This document shows, piece after piece, positions 1-8,792 of a stretch of 64,000 bases of DNA. A program made the translations under genes and the position numbers. The first letter of the stretch is position 1; each line of letters begins with the position of its first letter. The stretch is from CAYIHX01 sp964363305 (GTDB lineage: Bacteria > Bdellovibrionota > UBA1018). The stretch is taken from NCBI GenBank assembly GCA_964363305.1, contig CAYIHX010000012.1:1-64000 (forward strand), in the 5' to 3' direction. The notes below the pieces were generated by a model. That model was not told where the DNA came from and searched no databases. It saw only the letters and a program-made list of their open reading frames with translations.

Positions 1-593
1 ATGGCCGTCGCCGCCCCCGCGGTTCCGCCGAGCGAAGGCCCGCTCGCCGGCGCTCCGCTCCCGCCCCCGGTCGTGAGCCCGCCACTCCCCCCCGCGCCGC
101 CGCCGTTCGCGCCCGCGCCGCCCGGAAAGCTCCCGGTATTTCCGAGCGCGTTCGGTGTGCCGGGCTGTCCTTCCGCGAGGATCTGCCCCGCAACGCTGAC
201 CGCGCCGAGCACGCGAATGATGAGCGGCTTCGACCCGGTCACCGCAATGATATTACCCGCTGAAAGCGTGAAAGACGTGAACTGAAATTCACCTCCTGCT
301 TTCGCGTCGGTATCGACCGTAATCGTCGTACCCGAAATCGTGATGCCTTCTTGGACTGGCCCATCCGCAAAAGCACCGTCCGACCCGTCGCCAAAAGAAA
401 TCACCTTGCTCGTCAAACCAGAAGCCGCAAACGGCACCGTCCAGCGCAGCCGAACCGGGTCCCACTGCCCGCTACTCGCGGCGGCATTCAGAAGACTCGC
501 ACTCGCGAAGTCGAAAACATACGTGTCCGCCCGCGCGAGAGCGCCCGTGCCCAAACTCAAAAGGAGGATGACAAAACCGTCGCGCAAATTCAT
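1..593 (-). CDS. Glycine-rich secreted protein, C-terminus cut by window edge
   Basis: This minus-strand frame is open from an ATG at 593 to the window edge, giving about 197 residues with no stop. The first 22 residues form a typical signal peptide (charged start, then VILLLSLGTGALARA), so the product is exported. A G-rich Shine-Dalgarno (GGGGGAG) lies about 9 bases upstream. The middle part is Ser/Thr/Gly-rich and beta-strand-like. The last visible 50 residues are nearly all Gly, Ala, Ser and Pro, and the DNA there is much more GC-rich than elsewhere. I do not recognise a family. It could be a surface or adhesin-like protein, but no catalytic motif is visible. Confidence 0.62.
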   Translation of the reverse strand, partial: MNLRDGFVILLLSLGTGALARADTYVFDFASASLLNAAASSGQWDPVRLRWTVPFAASGLTSKVISFGDGSDGAFADGPVQEGITISGTTITVDTDAKAGGEFQFTSFTLSAGNIIAVTGSKPLIIRVLGAVSVAGQILAEGQPGTPNALGNTGSFPGGAGANGGGAGGSGGLTTGGGSGAPASGPSLGGTAGAATA

Positions 594-658
594 CAATGAA
601 CGCTCCCCCCTTCTATTTTGTCACGACTGTGATGGAATAGTAGAGACTGGATTCAGCT

Positions 659-2266
659 ATGTTGAAAACACGCCGAGAGCTCACCGCCAAAATCGTGACA
701 GCGCTGATCTGCGCGCTCGCGCTGGGAGCCGACCTACTCGGTCGAGAATCTCTCCTTTCGGCCAACCCGGCGGTCCCGCTGAATCGAATCATCCCCGCCG
801 CTCCGATGGCCACAAGCGCGGATCTCCTCGCCTATACTCCTCATTTCGCCTCTCTCTGCCTGCTCTTGGCGTACTTCATCTTTACGGCGCTGATGGGCTG
901 GCGGGCATTGAACCTCCTCCTCAGCGAAAAGGGAACGCCTCCCCACTGGCTCGTCCAACTTTCAGCCGGCTTTCTGCCTGGGTATCTCATCGTCGCCGCC
1001 TTCAACCGCCTGCTCGGAGCCGTCCTCTCCCAGACCGAGGCGCCTTATCTCTCTTTTTCCGCCACCGTCGTCATCGGCGTCGCGTTGCTGACCACCCAGC
1101 CGCTCCCCCGACTCCGTTCTCTTTCCGCCGAGATGCTGTTTACGCGGCTCGGAGAATTTTCGTTTCTGATCTTCGCCCTCAGCTACGCCCTGATCGACGG
1201 CATTCAGGTGGCGCCCTCCTCCTTTCTGACTTATTTTCAGGAGCTGATCACGCAAGGCGCGGTCGCAGACACTCGGATGCCCTGGGTCGCGCGCAGCTAC
1301 GACGAGCTCGCTTTTCTGTCTCCTCTGGTGTTGCTGCTGGGCGGGCCGCAGGTGCCGGCCACCGTCTTCTTCTGGTTTCTGCAATCGATCGCGCGACTCA
1401 GCGCTCTGGGCTTGCTCTATGTGCTCGCCCTTCGCTGCCAGGTCCGCCACGGCTACGCGCTTTTGATCGCGCTGTTTCTCTGGCTCGGAACAACCGCCCT
1501 CTATCCGATCGAGTACCTCCCGGTTTTTTCGGCGAGGAATCCGCTCTACTTCACTCTTCATCCCGGGGGACTCGCCGCGATGCTCGTACCCGCGCTCGTC
1601 GCGCTCTCCATGGTACGGCGCCATCCGTCTCTTCAGTCCATCGATCGCATCACCTTGTTTCTTTTTGGCGCGGGAATCGCGACACTCGACCTGTCGGTGC
1701 CGCTCGCCGCCTTGGTTTTTTCCGTGGCGGCGCTCTCGACTCAAAAAAAGTTTCAGCTCACCCCCCTGGCCCTGTTCCTTCTCATGGGTTGTGCGACGCT
1801 GATTCTTTTCGGCGGCAACGGGTTCGCCGCTCTCATCTGGAAGGGCCGACTTCTCGATGAGAGCCTCTGGCTCCCGAGCCCCTCGGGCGAGCCCTCGCCG
1901 CTACCCGCTCATCTTCGCTTCTTTGTCATGCCCCTGGCGCTCTGCTCATTCGCCTGGCTCAGCACGCGCGCCGATGTCGTGCTTCGAAAGCTCATGCTGG
2001 CCAGCGTAATCCTGTTTTTTATCGGCTTTGTGCTCGACCCTTTGGGCACCCTAGTAGCGTCAAGTTCCCTTGGTATGATGCTCTTTTCCCTCTCGATCCT
2101 TTTCAAACATCTCCAGGGCCGGCAGCTGACCGCACTCACGGTCATCGTGATCCTTTGCACCTTTCCGGTTTTCTTCACCTCGAACCGTCCGGGCCAGTGG
2201 ATCGAAAATTGGCGCCACTCGACCACGATCCTCTGGTCTCGCCTAACCAGCCGGAATAACTTATAA
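659..2266 (+). CDS. Multi-pass inner-membrane protein of unknown function
   Basis: The product is 535 residues and very hydrophobic, with about a dozen membrane-spanning stretches separated by short loops (for example near residues 60-80, 95-115, 160-180, 220-255, 265-285, 330-360, 425-445 and 450-475). One polar loop around residues 200-220 carries a DTRMPW...YDEL stretch. Such a layout is common in polyprenyl-linked glycosyltransferases and O-antigen-type enzymes, but I see no diagnostic motif and do not assign one. It is divergent from the glycine-rich exported protein, with 65 bp between the two starts. No clear ribosome binding site precedes the ATG. There is no terminator-like hairpin after its stop. 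Confidence 0.7.
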   Translation: MLKTRRELTAKIVTALICALALGADLLGRESLLSANPAVPLNRIIPAAPMATSADLLAYTPHFASLCLLLAYFIFTALMGWRALNLLLSEKGTPPHWLVQLSAGFLPGYLIVAAFNRLLGAVLSQTEAPYLSFSATVVIGVALLTTQPLPRLRSLSAEMLFTRLGEFSFLIFALSYALIDGIQVAPSSFLTYFQELITQGAVADTRMPWVARSYDELAFLSPLVLLLGGPQVPATVFFWFLQSIARLSALGLLYVLALRCQVRHGYALLIALFLWLGTTALYPIEYLPVFSARNPLYFTLHPGGLAAMLVPALVALSMVRRHPSLQSIDRITLFLFGAGIATLDLSVPLAALVFSVAALSTQKKFQLTPLALFLLMGCATLILFGGNGFAALIWKGRLLDESLWLPSPSGEPSPLPAHLRFFVMPLALCSFAWLSTRADVVLRKLMLASVILFFIGFVLDPLGTLVASSSLGMMLFSLSILFKHLQGRQLTALTVIVILCTFPVFFTSNRPGQWIENWRHSTTILWSRLTSRNNL

Positions 2267-2276
2267 AAAACCTTGC

Positions 2277-2305
2277 TTGCTGAGGCTCTAAACCGCTGCT
2301 AGGTT
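2277..2305 (+). promoter_or_regulatory. Possible sigma-70-type promoter for the lysine operon
   Basis: A TTGCTG box at 2277-2282 and a TAGGTT box at 2300-2305 are separated by 17 bases. They lie 35 bp before the ATG at 2341. The start has a good Shine-Dalgarno, GGGGAG, 7 bases upstream. The boxes match the consensus only partly, so this is a candidate. Confidence 0.3.
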
Positions 2306-2340
2306 GCGCCCAAACGACGTCAGTTGAGGGGAGTATCCGT

Positions 2341-3396
2341 ATGGTATTTGAAAGAATCCAGGCCGAAGGCTTTGAACAGCTCGTTTTCTGCAACGATCCG
2401 AAAGTCGGCCTGAAGGCCATCATCTCCCTGCACTCGACAGTGCTCGGGCCTGCCACCGGCGGTTGCCGCATGTGGGCTTACGCGAACGAAAAAGAAGCGT
2501 TGGAAGATGTGCTTCGCCTCTCCAAGGGCATGACCTATAAGGCTTCAGTGGCTGGCCTCAACTGGGGCGGTGGAAAAGCCGTCATCATCGGGGATGCCAA
2601 GACAGACAAGACACCGGCGCTGCTGGAGCGTTACGGCGAGTTCGTCGAGCGTCTCAACGGAAATTACATTACAGCGAAGGACGTCGGCATCCACTCGGAC
2701 GATCTGCGCATCGTCAAGACCAAGAGCCGTCATGTCCTCGGGATCGACGGCGAGGCCGGCTCGAGTGGAGACCCGTCCCCGGCGACAGCCTGGGGCGTTT
2801 TTCATGGAATTCGCGCGGCCGCCCGCAAGGCGCTCGGGACCCACTCACTCAAAGGCCTCCGCATCGCGCTACAAGGCTTGGGCAGTGTCTCGTACTCCCT
2901 CCTCGAACACCTCGTTGCGGAAGGCGCGGAAGTGATCGGCTGCGACATCGATACCGCCGCGATCGAGCGCGCCGTTAAAAAATACAGAATTGAGACGATC
3001 CGACCGGAATCCATTTATGATGTACCCTGCGATATTTTCTCGCCCTCCGCGCTCGGGGGCGCGATCAACGCGGAAACTCTGCCACGCCTGAAGACGAAGG
3101 TGATCGCTGGCGCTGCGAATAATCAACTCGCAACCCCAGAAATGGGCCAAGCTCTCCTGTCGCGCGGAATTCTCTACGCGCCCGACTACGTCATCAACGG
3201 CGGCGGTCTCATCAATATCTATCACGAAAGCGCCGCCTACCCGAATGGCTACGATCGTAAACGAGCCTTTGAACACGTCGAGCGGATCGAGGCCACGATG
3301 ATGGAAATCTTCAGCCGCTCGGCAGACGAGGGACTGCCAACTTCCGTCATCGCCGACCGAATGGCCGAAGAGCGCATCGAAAAAGCCCGCAAATGA
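2341..3396 (+). CDS. Leucine dehydrogenase family amino-acid dehydrogenase
   Basis: This is a member of the Glu/Leu/Phe/Val dehydrogenase family, most like leucine dehydrogenase. Such enzymes use NAD+ to deaminate branched-chain amino acids to 2-oxo acids and ammonia in the cytoplasm. The N-terminal part carries the substrate-domain motifs GPATGGCRMW and WGGGKAVI, the latter with the catalytic lysine. The C-terminal half has a Rossmann glycine motif, LQGLGSVSYSLLE. At 351 residues it has the usual length for leucine dehydrogenase. It is the first gene of the lysine operon, 4 bp before kdd, so it may recycle amino groups or act on a pathway intermediate. Its exact substrate cannot be read from the sequence. 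Confidence 0.88.
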   Translation: MVFERIQAEGFEQLVFCNDPKVGLKAIISLHSTVLGPATGGCRMWAYANEKEALEDVLRLSKGMTYKASVAGLNWGGGKAVIIGDAKTDKTPALLERYGEFVERLNGNYITAKDVGIHSDDLRIVKTKSRHVLGIDGEAGSSGDPSPATAWGVFHGIRAAARKALGTHSLKGLRIALQGLGSVSYSLLEHLVAEGAEVIGCDIDTAAIERAVKKYRIETIRPESIYDVPCDIFSPSALGGAINAETLPRLKTKVIAGAANNQLATPEMGQALLSRGILYAPDYVINGGGLINIYHESAAYPNGYDRKRAFEHVERIEATMMEIFSRSADEGLPTSVIADRMAEERIEKARK

Positions 3397-3400
3397 TCTC

Positions 3401-4459
3401 ATGACGACCAAGCGAACCTATCGACCGGCCGACCCCTACGGGCTCACCCGCGTGCTCGAGCCTCGTGGAGTCTTGCCGCAAGAGGCCGAGAGCATCGACG
3501 CGCAGCTCCCCCTCGCGGAGGACGAGCTCGAGATCGAGGTCGAATCCCTCAATATCGACTCCGCGAGCTTTCACCAGATCTCTGCCGCATGCGGCGGTGA
3601 TATTTCAAAAATTTCCGCCCATATCGAAGCCCTCGTCGCCCTTCGGGGAAAGCAGCACAATCCGGTGACCGGCTCGGGCGGCATGCTGATCGGAAGGGTG
3701 ACGCAGATCGGCCCTGCCTTTCCCGTCCGTGAAAAGCCGGTCCAGGTGGGCGACCGGATCGCCACGCTTGTTTCATTGAGTCTCACGCCCCTTCTGCTCA
3801 GGAAAATCAAAGCGGTTCACTCGAAGGTTGACCGGGTCGACGTGGAGGCCCGGGCTATTCTCTTCTCAACGGGACTCTTCTCCCGCCTTCCCGCTGACCT
3901 ACCGGAAAACGTGGCTCTCGCCGTGCTCGATGTGGCCGGCGCCCCGGCACAGACGGCCCGACTCGTTCAGCCCGGCCATACCGTGGTGGTCATCGGCGGA
4001 GGGGGAAAATCAGGCGTACTCTGCCTCGCTGAGGCGAAAAAGAAACCCGGCGTCCGAACCATCGCGATCGACTACTCTCCCGCATCCGTTGAACGCACCC
4101 GAAAATTCTCATTTGTCGACGAGGTGATCCAGGTGGATGCCCGCAATGCCATCGAGGTGATGCGTGCCGTCAGCAAAGCTACGCAGGGGAAGATGGCTGA
4201 TTTAGTCATCAACGTCGCCAACATTCCCAATACGGAGATGGCCTCGATCCTCTCCTGCCGACAGGGCGGGATCGTCTATTTTTTCAGTATGGCAACGAGC
4301 TTTACTCGCGCGGCGCTCGGAGCCGAGGGCGTCGGCGCGAACGTCGACCTGCGAATCGGCAACGGCTATACGCCAGGCCATGCGGACCTGGCACTGGACC
4401 TGGTTCGGGAGAGCACTGAATTGCGGCGCCTTTTTGAAGCGACTTACGGAGTGACCTGA
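3401..4459 (+). CDS. kdd: L-erythro-3,5-diaminohexanoate dehydrogenase
   Basis: Kdd oxidatively deaminates 3,5-diaminohexanoate to 3-keto-5-aminohexanoate with NAD(P)+. This step follows lysine 5,6-aminomutase in lysine fermentation. The 352-residue product carries the family stretch NPVTGSGGMLIG near residue 90 and a dinucleotide-binding loop VVVIGGGGKSG near residue 200. Its stop is followed after 3 bp by kamD, which makes the aminomutase that supplies its substrate, so the context strongly supports the call. The downstream enzymes of the pathway (kce and kal) and lysine 2,3-aminomutase are not in the window. Confidence 0.88.
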   Translation: MTTKRTYRPADPYGLTRVLEPRGVLPQEAESIDAQLPLAEDELEIEVESLNIDSASFHQISAACGGDISKISAHIEALVALRGKQHNPVTGSGGMLIGRVTQIGPAFPVREKPVQVGDRIATLVSLSLTPLLLRKIKAVHSKVDRVDVEARAILFSTGLFSRLPADLPENVALAVLDVAGAPAQTARLVQPGHTVVVIGGGGKSGVLCLAEAKKKPGVRTIAIDYSPASVERTRKFSFVDEVIQVDARNAIEVMRAVSKATQGKMADLVINVANIPNTEMASILSCRQGGIVYFFSMATSFTRAALGAEGVGANVDLRIGNGYTPGHADLALDLVRESTELRRLFEATYGVT

Positions 4460-4462
4460 ACC

Positions 4463-6028
4463 ATGGCTAGCCTCTCGCTCGACACCAAAAAAATCGCGCG
4501 GTGCCGGGAACTTTCCCAAGTCATCGCGAAGCCAATCGAGACATTGATCGCCGGTCATACGACGATCGCGATCGAGCGGGCCACTCTGCGCCTGGTCGGT
4601 GTCAATGGCGCCGTCTCTCGCGGCGGCCAGCTCTATCCCGAAGCCAACGTCATCATCGATCAACTCCATGCCGCAGGGGCCCTGGGCCGTGGAGTCCTGT
4701 ACTGGTTTGCAAACGCCCTTCCCCAGACCAAGCTGTCCCCTGAGCAATTGGGCAAAGCCGTCGCCCTTGGAAAGGTGGATCTACACAAGCTCCCCCGGCT
4801 CGCGGACGCAGTGGTGAACAAAATTGCCCGCGAACTCGCTGAAAATGCGCGAAAAAACCTCATCGTGCAGCGGGAAAAGCGCGATGCTCTCCGAAGGGAA
4901 ACTCAAGATCCGTTCGACCCTCAGGGAAAAAACGGCCCCCTGCTGTACGTCATCGTCGCGACGGGTAATATCCATGACGACGTGATTCAGGCCCGAGCCG
5001 CGGCCCAGGCGGGCGCCGACGCGATTGCAGTGATTCGCAGCACCGCCCAGTCACTGCTCGACTATGTTCCTCATGGGGCAACGACGGAGGGCTTCGGCGG
5101 TACCTACGCGACCCAGGAAAATTTCCGGATCATGCGAGAGGCCCTCGATGACGAGAGCCGGAAACTTGGACGCTTCATCCGCCTCACCAACTACTGCAGC
5201 GGTCTTTGCATGCCGGAGATCGCCGTTCTGGGCGCGATGGAGCGCCTCGACTTTCTTCTGAACGACGCCATGTACGGAATTCTTTTTCGCGACATCAACA
5301 TGAAGCGCACGCTCATCGACCAGCACTTTTCCCGGCTTGTCATCGCGCTTTCGAGGATCGTCATCCACACCGGCGAGGACAACTACCTCACCACGGCCGA
5401 TGCGATCGAAAACGGTCACCAGGTGCTTGCCTCCCAGTTCATCAATGAGCGCTTTGCCCTCCATGCCCATATGACCCAAGACCTCATGGGATTGGGCCAT
5501 GCCCAGGAAATGAACCCCGAGCATCCGGACGTCTTCTCGCTCGAGATCGCGCGCGCTCAGATGACCCGCGACATCTTCCCGGCCTCCCCCATCAAGTTCA
5601 TGCCTCCGACTCGCTATAAGGTCGGTGATATTTTCTACAGTCACCTGATGGACGCGATGTTCAACTTGGTCGGCGTTCTGACTGGCCAGACCATTCAGCT
5701 GCTCGGCATGATGACGGAAGCCATGCATACGCCGCTGCTGCAAGACCGCTTTATCGCGATCCGAAATGCGAAATACATCTTCAATGGCGCGAAAACACTC
5801 GGCCAAGAGCTGGTCTACAAAAAGGGCGGCAAGATTGAGAGCTGGGCCGCGAAAGTGCTCGACGACACCCTCCGGCACCTGGAGATGATCGCCACCCAGG
5901 GCCTGATGAAGGCCATCGAAAATAAGGCGTTCGCGGAAGTAAAACGGACGGAGACTGGCGGCAAGGGACACGACGGCGTGATTGAGAAGGCTCCCGACTA
6001 CCTCAACCCGTTCTTTGAGATCCTATAG
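4463..6028 (+). CDS. kamD: Lysine 5,6-aminomutase alpha subunit
   Basis: KamD is the large, PLP-binding TIM-barrel subunit of the adenosylcobalamin- and PLP-dependent enzyme that moves the terminal amino group of lysine or beta-lysine to the neighbouring carbon. The 521-residue length matches the family. The stretch PHGATTEGFGGTYATQEN near residue 196 and the SGLCMPEIAVLGAMERLD segment are characteristic. A GGAGTGA ribosome binding site precedes the ATG. kamE follows after 12 bp, so the two subunits are made together. Radical B12 mutases of this type lose their cofactor by side reactions, which is relevant to the MoxR and VWA genes that follow. Confidence 0.93.
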   Translation: MASLSLDTKKIARCRELSQVIAKPIETLIAGHTTIAIERATLRLVGVNGAVSRGGQLYPEANVIIDQLHAAGALGRGVLYWFANALPQTKLSPEQLGKAVALGKVDLHKLPRLADAVVNKIARELAENARKNLIVQREKRDALRRETQDPFDPQGKNGPLLYVIVATGNIHDDVIQARAAAQAGADAIAVIRSTAQSLLDYVPHGATTEGFGGTYATQENFRIMREALDDESRKLGRFIRLTNYCSGLCMPEIAVLGAMERLDFLLNDAMYGILFRDINMKRTLIDQHFSRLVIALSRIVIHTGEDNYLTTADAIENGHQVLASQFINERFALHAHMTQDLMGLGHAQEMNPEHPDVFSLEIARAQMTRDIFPASPIKFMPPTRYKVGDIFYSHLMDAMFNLVGVLTGQTIQLLGMMTEAMHTPLLQDRFIAIRNAKYIFNGAKTLGQELVYKKGGKIESWAAKVLDDTLRHLEMIATQGLMKAIENKAFAEVKRTETGGKGHDGVIEKAPDYLNPFFEIL

Positions 6029-6040
6029 GGGAATCGACGC

Positions 6041-6862
6041 ATGGCCACTTCCAACAAAGAATCCCGCCTCAATCTCACTCGACTCAAGCCCTACGGCGAC
6101 ATCATGAATGACGGAACCCTGCAGGTCGCTTTTACGCTACCGGTCGAGCCCTCGCCCGAAGCTCGCGAAGCTGCCGTCCAGATCGCGACCAAAATGGGCC
6201 TTCACTCGATCAAGATCGCCAGCATGGAAAAAGCGGCGAATGGCTTTTCTTTCTTCGTCGTTTACGGAAACCTCCAAGTAGCCATTGATTTCACGAAAAT
6301 TCACGTCGTGAAGGTGGACTCCAAAAAACGCGCGCGCGAAGAGATCGATGCCGTGATTGAGAAGGAAATCGGCCGCAAACTGGTCATCCTCGGCGCATGC
6401 ACGGGCTATGACGCCCACACCGTCGGCATCGATGCGATCATGAATATGAAGGGCTTCGCGGGCGACTACGGCCTCGAACGCTACCAATGGCTGGAGACCC
6501 ACAATCTGGGCGCCCAGGTTCTGAACGATGACCTTCTAAAAAAAGCGGTCGAGCTGAAGGCCGATGCGATCCTGGTTTCGAAGGTCGTGACCCAGCATAA
6601 TATTCACGTCAAAGATTTCAAGGATCTCGTCTCCAGAGCCGCGAAACTCGGCCTGAAAGATGAGCTGATCTTTGTGGCCGGCGGTCCCCGCGTCACCCAC
6701 CCCATGGCGCTCGAATGTGGCTTTGACGCTGGCTTCGGCGTCGGCACGAAGCCGTCAGACGTCGCGAGTTACATCGTGGACGAATTTCTTCGAAGAAAGA
6801 TCCCTTCCAAGAAGCCCCTGAAAAGCGGTAAGACCAAGAAGAAGGCGACCCAACGCAAGTGA
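6041..6862 (+). CDS. kamE: Lysine 5,6-aminomutase beta subunit, B12-binding
   Basis: KamE is the small subunit carrying the cobalamin-binding Rossmann domain of lysine 5,6-aminomutase. The base-off B12 motif DxHxxG is present as D124-A-H126-T-V-G129; H126 should be the lower cobalt ligand. Eleven residues further on, K137 sits in NMKGFAGDYG, the position of the lysine that holds PLP as an internal aldimine in the clostridial enzyme. Both key residues are therefore present and the enzyme is probably active. At 273 residues it is close to the usual length. AGGGGAA upstream is a strong ribosome binding site. The stop overlaps the GTG start of the MoxR gene as GTGA. Confidence 0.93.
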   Translation: MATSNKESRLNLTRLKPYGDIMNDGTLQVAFTLPVEPSPEAREAAVQIATKMGLHSIKIASMEKAANGFSFFVVYGNLQVAIDFTKIHVVKVDSKKRAREEIDAVIEKEIGRKLVILGACTGYDAHTVGIDAIMNMKGFAGDYGLERYQWLETHNLGAQVLNDDLLKKAVELKADAILVSKVVTQHNIHVKDFKDLVSRAAKLGLKDELIFVAGGPRVTHPMALECGFDAGFGVGTKPSDVASYIVDEFLRRKIPSKKPLKSGKTKKKATQRK

Positions 6863-7770
6863 CACAGAAAAATACTTCTTCACTCCCGATTGAGATCGTA
6901 GGCCGCGACGAGGAGCTGGCCTCGATTCGCGCCTGCCTGCAGGCCGGCCGCAATGTCCTGCTCGAAGGGCCGGTCGGCGTCGGAAAAACTCAGCTCGCGC
7001 TGGCGGTCACCCGGAACCTCGGGCGCCCGGTCTATCGAGTCGATGGCGATAGTCGCTATTCAGAGCAGAAGCTGGCCGGTTGGTTTGATCCGCCGCTGGT
7101 TCTGCAAAAAGGCTTTGGAAAAGACACCTTCATTCCCGGACCTCTGATCGAGGCGATGACTCAAGGTGGAATTCTGTTTATCAACGAGCTGAACCGCCTG
7201 CCGGAAGGCGTTCAAAATATCTTGCTGCCGGCCATCGATGAGAAGCTGGTGATCGTCCCCCGATATGGGGAGGTCCGAGCAAAGGAAGGTTTTGCAGTCA
7301 TTGCGACCCAAAACCCGAAGGAGTTCGTGGCCACCACTCACCTCAGCGAGGCGATCCTCGATCGCTTCGAGCTCGTAGTGGTGGGGTACCAGGGTGAAGC
7401 CGAGGAGAAGCAGATCGTCACTCTGCAGGCGAAGGGCCTCACTCAACTACCCCCGCCCGATCGGACCCGCCTGGCTCTCGCCTCGGTCCGCTTGGTACGT
7501 GCCACTCGAGACCACCGAGGAATTCGCCGAGGCGCCTCGATTCGTGCGGCCTTGAGTATCTCGGAAATCGCGGCTGCCCTGATCCACGGTGGTCTGGCTC
7601 TCGAAGCCGCTTTTCTTCGCGCCGCGCTACTAGCGCTCCCTACTCGGATCGAGCTCGAGCGCGACACCGAGAATGAGGCCGACCCCTTCCACCAGTCGGA
7701 AAAAATCATTCGCGAAATGGCGAAGGCCGCCCTCGACGGTGCTCCAGAAGGCGCAAAAAAAAAAGCCTGA
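6859..7770 (+). CDS. MoxR-family AAA+ ATPase
   Basis: MoxR ATPases work with a von Willebrand A partner to remodel or activate metal- or cofactor-dependent enzymes. Walker A is GPVGVGKT at residues 37-44. Walker B reads ILFINEL at 105-111, with Asn-Glu where Asp-Glu is usual. A sensor-1-like VIATQNP lies near residue 150. The GTG start overlaps the kamE stop (GTGA), so it is co-translated with the mutase. The frame ends in Lys-Lys-Lys-Ala encoded by a run of ten A at 7755-7764. Right after this a -1 shift would lead into the VWA frame. I infer a chaperone or reactivase role for lysine 5,6-aminomutase; this is not proven by sequence. Confidence 0.9.
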   Translation: MTQKNTSSLPIEIVGRDEELASIRACLQAGRNVLLEGPVGVGKTQLALAVTRNLGRPVYRVDGDSRYSEQKLAGWFDPPLVLQKGFGKDTFIPGPLIEAMTQGGILFINELNRLPEGVQNILLPAIDEKLVIVPRYGEVRAKEGFAVIATQNPKEFVATTHLSEAILDRFELVVVGYQGEAEEKQIVTLQAKGLTQLPPPDRTRLALASVRLVRATRDHRGIRRGASIRAALSISEIAAALIHGGLALEAAFLRAALLALPTRIELERDTENEADPFHQSEKIIREMAKAALDGAPEGAKKKA

Positions 7771-7779
7771 GCCAGGCTT
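7755..7779 (+). promoter_or_regulatory. Possible -1 frameshift site: A10 run plus hairpin
   Basis: Ten consecutive A (7755-7764) contain an in-frame A AAA AAA slippery heptamer. The A run flows into a perfect stem AAGCCTG (7763-7769), loop AGC, CAGGCTT (7773-7779). The TGA stop of the MoxR gene (7768-7770) lies inside the hairpin. A -1 shift would join the MoxR frame to the VWA frame, which is open across the whole gap. On the minus strand the same element looks like an intrinsic terminator (hairpin, then T10), but no minus-strand gene is present there to need one. Confidence 0.4.
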
Positions 7780-7886
7780 CTCCTGAACCAGCTGCGGCCA
7801 AAGACCCGAACCACATCGACCCGGATCGATTCAAATCCATCTTCACCGATGCGGTCTTTCTCCCGCCCGAAGCCTTCGGGGATTCC

Positions 7887-8792
7887 ATGAGCCTGAATTC
7901 GCCCCAGTTCCCCGATTTAACCTCTCTCACCTCCTGGGATATCGCGACCCGCTATCATGAATACAAGGTTCTGCTTTCCAAGCAGGGGAAAACCGAGCTC
8001 CTTCGGCGGATTTCGGCAAAGGCGATCCTCGATCGTGCACGCGCTGTTCTCGGCGCGGTCACCCACCCTCGCGAGTTCAAAGTCTCGTCTTGGGATGAGC
8101 TGCCTCCGCGAGCGGATCGGATCGAACTCGACGTCGAAGAGACTCTGGAGAACTCCCCGGCACAAGTGTCCTCCATTCGCGACTCGAAGCAGAACCGGCT
8201 TCCTCTTCTCGCTCACGACATCTGGATGAGCTACTCAGTGCCACGCGTTCACCCCATTGTCTTAACGGTCGATACCTCGCTTTCCATGACGGGAGAAAAG
8301 CTCGCCTTGACTGCGGTCGCGATAGCCGTGGTATTGCTCCAGTTTCCGGATGACCCGGTAGGCATCGTCGCCTTTGAAAACGAAGCGACCGTTCTCAAAC
8401 GACCCGAAGAACGCGTTTCGATCCAGACGCTGATCGAACGCTTCTTGGATGTCCCGGCTCAGGGCTATACCCACCTCGAGGACGGGATGCGGGTTGCCCT
8501 CGGTCTCGTTCGATCGCTGCTGGCCAAAGGTCGGCGCCCCTCAACAGTCCTGCTCTCCGACGGAAAATACACCGCCGGGCGCGACCCTGCCTACCTCGCC
8601 CACCAGTTTCCTCATCTGGTGGTTCTCAAAATGGGCAAGGAAAGAGCCAGTCTTGAGCTCTGCCAAGACCTTGCCCGAAAGGGACATGGACACCTTGAGG
8701 AGATCGCTCAATTGGAGTCGCTGCCCAGCGTTATGTCTGAGACGGTTCGCTCTTTACTCCGGGGCCGCTCCCGATATGATCGGGCCATATGA
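7887..8792 (+). CDS. VWA-domain protein, partner of MoxR ATPase
   Basis: The VWA domain carries a complete MIDAS metal site: D129-T-S131-L-S133 in the first loop, the threonine of GYTHLEDG, and LLSDGKY further on. Together with the MoxR gene this makes a NorQ/NorD- or CbbQ/CbbO-like pair. The first ATG is at 7887, with a weak GGGG upstream. However, the frame stays open back through the MoxR stop and encodes about 40 further protein-like residues (about two thirds G or C at third positions). The true N-terminus may thus begin at CTG 7767, which overlaps the MoxR stop as CTGA, or arise by -1 frameshifting. It overlaps the next gene by 4 bp. Confidence 0.85.
   Translation: MSLNSPQFPDLTSLTSWDIATRYHEYKVLLSKQGKTELLRRISAKAILDRARAVLGAVTHPREFKVSSWDELPPRADRIELDVEETLENSPAQVSSIRDSKQNRLPLLAHDIWMSYSVPRVHPIVLTVDTSLSMTGEKLALTAVAIAVVLLQFPDDPVGIVAFENEATVLKRPEERVSIQTLIERFLDVPAQGYTHLEDGMRVALGLVRSLLAKGRRPSTVLLSDGKYTAGRDPAYLAHQFPHLVVLKMGKERASLELCQDLARKGHGHLEEIAQLESLPSVMSETVRSLLRGRSRYDRAI

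Noticed and set aside
340..1860. Long plus-strand open frame of about 500 codons over the membrane-protein region
   Set aside because: It is Arg/Ser/Pro-rich, as expected for an out-of-phase frame of GC-rich DNA, while the overlapping frame from 659 has coherent membrane segments.
5051..5971. 306-codon minus-strand frame inside kamD
   Set aside because: It is antisense to a clearly recognised enzyme subunit, with no ribosome binding site or motif.
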